Positions 60,365 through 64,000 of a stretch of DNA of 64,000 nt are shown here, in pieces. How positions within the stretch are numbered: the stretch's first letter is position 1; each line of letters begins with the position of its first letter. The stretch covers positions 434,001 through 498,000 of the forward strand of contig JAXGYU010000001.1 in the NCBI GenBank assembly GCA_040772085.1, in the 5' to 3' direction. The position numbers were made by a program, and so were the translations under genes. The notes under the pieces are model-generated. The model searched no databases. It was not told the DNA's origin and was given only the letters and a program-made list of their open reading frames with translations. This stretch comes from JAXGMV01 sp040772085. Lineage in GTDB: Bacteria > Chloroflexota > Anaerolineae > Anaerolineales > Anaerolineaceae.

Positions 60365-61927
60365 ATGAAAATGACTCGCTTGAACCGCCTCACCTTCCTG
60401 ATGCCGATGATTGCGCTGGCAATCGCCGGCGTTTTCCTGATCCAGTATCTGACCGCAAACAACATTGGGTTGGTGAATGATTCGGTTGGTTATGTCGCCG
60501 GCGCCCGCAATATTCTGGCAGGCAATGGGTACAGCCGGCTGACCGGTGATCAGTCAGCGGTGCCTATCACCAGCTTCCCGCCCATGCTATCAATCGTGCT
60601 TGCTGGCCTGATTAGCGGCGGCGCGGACATCTTCGCCATGGCGAACGCCATGAACAGTCTGCTCTTTGGCTTGACGATCGTGCTGGCCGGGTTGCTGGCT
60701 TATCGCGCCTCAGGTTCGATCCTGTTCAGTGTCACCACGGGTGTGTTTATCCTGGTCTCCGCGCCCATCTTCCGCTTGTACACGGTGTTGATGTCGGAAC
60801 CGCTCTTTTTCCTCTTCAGCCTGCTGGCGCTGCTGCTGACTTTACGCTGGGCGGAACGGCAGCAGCTTACCTGGCTGGTACTGGCGGGGTTCTTCACAGC
60901 GCTCACGATCCTGACGCGCTACGCTGGTTTTGGTTTATTTGCCGCTGTTGCGCTGTTTATTCTTCTGTTCAAAAGGCAAAATTTCACCAGGAAGATCATC
61001 AGTCTGGGTGTCTATGGCCTTATAACAGCCTTGCCCGTGCTTGCCTGGCTGATCCGCAACGCGCGTGTGACGGACAACCCAATTAACCGGCAGATCAGTT
61101 ATCACCCCATTTCAGCCGAGAAGATCTCTGCCGGACTGGCGAACCTCTTCGGCTGGCTGCTGCCTCAACGCGGCGGCATTGCGGCCAGGCTGGAACCCTA
61201 TTACATGCAGATATTCATCGGGTTGATGATCATCCTCATTGTTCTGGTGATTCTTATGGCGGTCAAAAAGTCAGCCTCAGGCGACCAGGAACAAAGCCGC
61301 ACGGATGCCCGGACACTTAATCTGATCTATGCCGTGCTTTATTTGGCCGCAATTTCTGCATCCATGTCCTTTTTCGACGCCAGCTCCATTTATGATCATC
61401 GCCTGCTGGCGCCTTTCTACGTTCAGTTGCTCATCCTGTCCGCCTGGCTGCTCTCTGCGCTCTGGTCAAAAGGCATACTCCTCCGGGTAGCCTCTCTGGG
61501 CATTATCGCGGTTCTCTTGCTGACTTTCCTCGGAGACGCCCGCTACGCCGTCGCTGAACTTCGGGCAGACGGTCAGGGGTACGCCAACAGCCGCTGGCAG
61601 GAATCGCAGATGATTGCCGGCGCTAAGTCTGCCAGCGCGCCAACCCTGTATACCAACCGCACACAGGCTTTATACTTGTTGGCAAACCGCCCCGCGTACC
61701 TGCTGCCGTCGCCGATGGATCCCGCGACCGGTGCGCCACGCGAAGGATTTGATGAGGAGATTGCTGCCATCCGCGAGCAGGTAAAAGCCGGATCAGCGCT
61801 GGTGATTTTCTTCGATTATCAGGAGTTGAGCGCCGCCCCGGATGAGCGCGACTGGATTCTGGCATTCTCGAGTGGTTTGCCCGTCTATGGCGAGTATACT
61901 GACGGCATCATTTTTGGCAGAAAATAA
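60365..61927 (+). CDS. Polytopic GT-C-like membrane protein (second of a paralogous pair)
   Basis: This 520-residue protein has the same layout as its neighbour: first-loop NDSVGYVAGARNILAGNGYS and PITSFPPMLSIVLAGLI, about 11 helices, and a soluble tail with SRWQESQMIAGAKSASAPTL matching the neighbour's WQESVTIA region. The Asp of NDSVGY is the likely catalytic residue. Both proteins may add sugars to the lipid-linked glycan or transfer it to proteins outside the membrane. Confidence 0.78.
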   Translation: MKMTRLNRLTFLMPMIALAIAGVFLIQYLTANNIGLVNDSVGYVAGARNILAGNGYSRLTGDQSAVPITSFPPMLSIVLAGLISGGADIFAMANAMNSLLFGLTIVLAGLLAYRASGSILFSVTTGVFILVSAPIFRLYTVLMSEPLFFLFSLLALLLTLRWAERQQLTWLVLAGFFTALTILTRYAGFGLFAAVALFILLFKRQNFTRKIISLGVYGLITALPVLAWLIRNARVTDNPINRQISYHPISAEKISAGLANLFGWLLPQRGGIAARLEPYYMQIFIGLMIILIVLVILMAVKKSASGDQEQSRTDARTLNLIYAVLYLAAISASMSFFDASSIYDHRLLAPFYVQLLILSAWLLSALWSKGILLRVASLGIIAVLLLTFLGDARYAVAELRADGQGYANSRWQESQMIAGAKSASAPTLYTNRTQALYLLANRPAYLLPSPMDPATGAPREGFDEEIAAIREQVKAGSALVIFFDYQELSAAPDERDWILAFSSGLPVYGEYTDGIIFGRK

Positions 61928-61942
61928 AGCATCGAGGTCAGC

Positions 61943-62767
61943 ATGACAGACATTTTTGAGAAATTCAAACTGGATGGAAAAACTGCTGTTGTGACAGGGG
62001 CTGCCGGCCTGTTGGGCAGGGAGTTTTGTAAAACTCTGGCTGAAGCTGGCGCCAATGTCGTCGCGGCTGACCTGAACCAGGAGCTCGCCGCTGGAGTGGC
62101 AGAGGATCTGGTAAAGAAGGGTTTAAGCGCTCAGGCAATAAAAGTCGATGTGACCTCGCCCGACTCCACCCAGGGGCTGATTCAAGGCGCGTTGGACGCG
62201 TTCGGCACCGTCGATGTGCTGGTTTGCAGCGCGGCGCTTGACCCGAAATTTGATGCGGATCACATCGACGAGCACAACAACAATTCATTTGAAAATTACC
62301 CATTGGCAGCCTGGCAGCAGGCATTGGATGTCAATCTGACAGGCATGTTTCTGACCTGTCAGGCGGCGGTCAAGCCCATGCTGGCGCAGGGCAGCGGGTC
62401 GATCATCACCATCTGCTCGACCTACGGCTTGGTCGGTCCCGACCAGCGCATTTATGAAAAGCCCGGCAAACCACAGCAGTTCAAACCGGTTTACTACACC
62501 GTCACAAAGTCCGGTGTGCTGGGGCTGACCAAGTACCTGGCGACCTATTATGCCGGCAAGAATATACGCGTCAATTCACTAACGCCCGGCGGCGTATTCA
62601 ACAATCACGACGAGACGTTTTATAACAACTATTCTTCCCGCACGGTCATCGGACGTATGGCGAAACGGGACGAGATGAACGGCGCCTTGCTCTTCCTCGC
62701 GTCCGACGCGTCCTCTTATATGACCGGCGGCAACCTCGTGGTCGACGGAGGCTGGACGGCATGGTAG
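61943..62767 (+). CDS. Short-chain dehydrogenase/reductase
   Basis: This 274-residue classical SDR has TGxxxGxG-like VVTGAAGLLGREFCKTLAEA, NAG equivalent VCSAALDP, catalytic Ser in IITICSTYGL, Tyr-Lys in YYTVTKSGVLGLT, and the closing YMTGGNLVVDGGWTAW. In nonulosonate loci an SDR of this kind (PtmA-like) sits next to the CMP-sugar synthetase, as here. Its last seven bases overlap that gene. Reaction is not known; oxidation or reduction of an amino-sugar precursor is likely. Confidence 0.87.
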   Translation: MTDIFEKFKLDGKTAVVTGAAGLLGREFCKTLAEAGANVVAADLNQELAAGVAEDLVKKGLSAQAIKVDVTSPDSTQGLIQGALDAFGTVDVLVCSAALDPKFDADHIDEHNNNSFENYPLAAWQQALDVNLTGMFLTCQAAVKPMLAQGSGSIITICSTYGLVGPDQRIYEKPGKPQQFKPVYYTVTKSGVLGLTKYLATYYAGKNIRVNSLTPGGVFNNHDETFYNNYSSRTVIGRMAKRDEMNGALLFLASDASSYMTGGNLVVDGGWTAW

Positions 62768-63996
62768 ACAAACCGACCGTGTTGGCAGTCATCCCCGCGC
62801 GCGGCGGCTCCAAAGGCATCCCGCGCAAGAATATCCGGGATTTTGCCGGAGCGCCGCTGATCGCGTACAGCATCGCGGCAGCACGGCAGTCAGCGCTTGT
62901 GGACCGGGTGATCGTTTCAACGGACGATGAGGAGATTGCCGAGGTCGCGCGGCAATGGGGGGCTGAAACGCCATTTCTGCGCCCTGCTGAGTTCGCCGCC
63001 GACAACAGCACCGATTTTCCGGTGTTTGAACATGCTCTGCAATGGCTGGCAGAACATGAGGACTACCATCCAGATATTGTTATCCAGTTGCGTCCGACCT
63101 CGCCTGTCCGGCCCCTTACCTGTGTTGATGACGCAGTGAACATCCTGATCGCCCATCCCGAAGCCGATAGCGTGCGCGGCGTTGTGCCTTCCGGTCAGAA
63201 CCCTTACAAGATGTGGCGGGTCGCCTCGTCTGACTTACCGATGCAGCCGCTGCTCAACGATGCCGAGACTGATGAGCCATACAATGCGCCGCGGCAAAGT
63301 TTGCCTCCTACTTACTGGCAGACGGGGCATATCGACGCCATCCGCAGTTCCACGATTTTGACGAAAAAGTCGATGAGCGGTGAATCGATCTACCCGCTGT
63401 TGATTGACCCGCGCTTCACGATTGACATCGACAATCCGGGCGACTGGGCGAAATCGGAGTGGCTGGTGCGGCATGGCGGGCTGGAGATGGTCAGCCCCAG
63501 GCCAAACCGTCCCTTGCCCTCACAGGTTGAGCTGGTAGTTTTCGACTTCGATGGCGTCATGACAGATAACCGTGTCTGGGTCGATAAAAACGGTCACGAG
63601 ATGGTTGCGGCCTATCGCAGCGATTCTCAGGGTTTGATCGCCTTGCGTGAGCGGGGAGTCAAACTGCTGGTGCTATCGACTGAAACGGATACCGTCGTCG
63701 CCGCCCGCTGCAACAAAATTAAACTGCCTTACCTGCAGGGAATCAATCAAAAGGATGTCGCCCTGCGACAATACCTTGATGAAAATGACATTGATCCCGC
63801 GAAAACGGTCTTCCTCGGCAACGATATCAATGACCTGAGCTGCTTCCCCATCGTGGGATGCGCGGTGGTGGTTTCCGACGCGCAGCCGGCTGCCATGGAG
63901 CAGGCTGACCTCGTGCTCAGTAGGCAGGGCGGCCATGGCGCGGTCAGAGAATTGTGCGAAATGATCCTTGAGAGAATAAAAAGCGGCGCCCGATAG
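62761..63996 (+). CDS. CMP-nonulosonate synthetase fused to a KdsC-like HAD phosphatase
   Basis: This 411-residue fusion has two enzymes. Residues 1-240 form an acylneuraminate cytidylyltransferase (VIPARGGSKGIPRKNI at 10-25, QLRPTSPVRP, TIDIDNPGDW) that makes CMP-activated sugar. Residues 255-411 form a HAD phosphatase of the KdsC group, with FDFDGVMTDN (D262, D264), LSTETD and LGNDINDLSC. Such a phosphatase removes the 9-phosphate of nonulosonate made from a phosphorylated hexose. This suggests that the NeuB-type synthase here yields a 9-phosphate product, as in KDN or animal-type Neu5Ac routes. The stop is four bases before the window end. Confidence 0.92.
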   Translation: MVDKPTVLAVIPARGGSKGIPRKNIRDFAGAPLIAYSIAAARQSALVDRVIVSTDDEEIAEVARQWGAETPFLRPAEFAADNSTDFPVFEHALQWLAEHEDYHPDIVIQLRPTSPVRPLTCVDDAVNILIAHPEADSVRGVVPSGQNPYKMWRVASSDLPMQPLLNDAETDEPYNAPRQSLPPTYWQTGHIDAIRSSTILTKKSMSGESIYPLLIDPRFTIDIDNPGDWAKSEWLVRHGGLEMVSPRPNRPLPSQVELVVFDFDGVMTDNRVWVDKNGHEMVAAYRSDSQGLIALRERGVKLLVLSTETDTVVAARCNKIKLPYLQGINQKDVALRQYLDENDIDPAKTVFLGNDINDLSCFPIVGCAVVVSDAQPAAMEQADLVLSRQGGHGAVRELCEMILERIKSGAR

Positions 63997-64000
63997 GCGC

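Overview
The window looks like a chromosomal segment of a Chloroflexota bacterium, probably class Anaerolineae (inference, moderate confidence). It is moderately GC-rich and has tight operons with many ATGA and TAATG junctions. It carries an actinobacterial-style fhaA/fhaB pair beside a RodA/FtsW gene, a tatC-tatA-tatB cluster, parAB, and ABC-dependent surface glycan export. No lipid A or outer-membrane assembly genes are visible. No insertion sequence, integrase, CRISPR array or rRNA was found.

Layout. 1-4.9 kb (+): the end of an HTH protein, then an S1-domain protein, FtsK, a CDP-alcohol phosphatidyltransferase and Lgt. 4.9-11.5 kb (-): an HNH endonuclease, then a cell-wall operon (fhaA, fhaB, mtnP, and a SEDS glycosyltransferase fused to a transpeptidase-like domain lacking its catalytic residues), and a PHP metallohydrolase. 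11.5-15.4 kb (+): secG, a peptide-binding protein, an unknown protein, a cobalamin adenosyltransferase and a DUF554 membrane protein. 15.4-18.8 kb (-): a GNAT protein, parB, parA and a PfkB kinase. 18.85-20.2 kb: radC, a tRNA-Met, an unusual array of partial copies of the tRNA 3' half, and palindromes. 20.2-28.1 kb: a secreted three-repeat protein, a D-threonine-aldolase-like enzyme with a DapA-like aldolase, Tat translocase, a GntR regulator and an S12 serine hydrolase. 28.1-31.8 kb (-): a heterodimeric ABC exporter. 31.9-36.8 kb: a D-aminopeptidase divergent from a DauR-like regulator and two FAD amine dehydrogenase subunits, likely a D-amino acid use module. 36.9-40.1 kb (-): an A+T-rich McrBC restriction system followed by an ADP-ribosylglycohydrolase. 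40.2-41.6 kb (-): an MFS transporter and tRNA-Glu.

41.7-64 kb (+) is one long, almost gapless gene train for a cell-surface glycan. It holds a winged-helix regulator, GDP-fucose synthase, a Wzm/Wzt-type ABC exporter, a capsule-type transferase, a methyltransferase, a PseB/CapE-like dehydratase and an RmlD-like reductase. It continues with a NeuB-type nonulosonate synthase, an SpsF-type cytidylyltransferase, several glycosyltransferases, a Gfo/Idh oxidoreductase, three polytopic GT-C-like proteins, an SDR, and a CMP-sugar synthetase fused to a KdsC-like phosphatase. Together these point to an exported polysaccharide or glycoconjugate containing a sialic-acid-like (nonulosonic) sugar and fucose.

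The observations most worth pursuing are the SEDS fusion to a pseudo-transpeptidase, the tRNA-tail repeat array with an inserted hairpin, the nonulosonate glycan cluster, and the McrBC-ADP-ribosylglycohydrolase pairing. All functional statements rest on motif and family recognition by eye; no database search was run.
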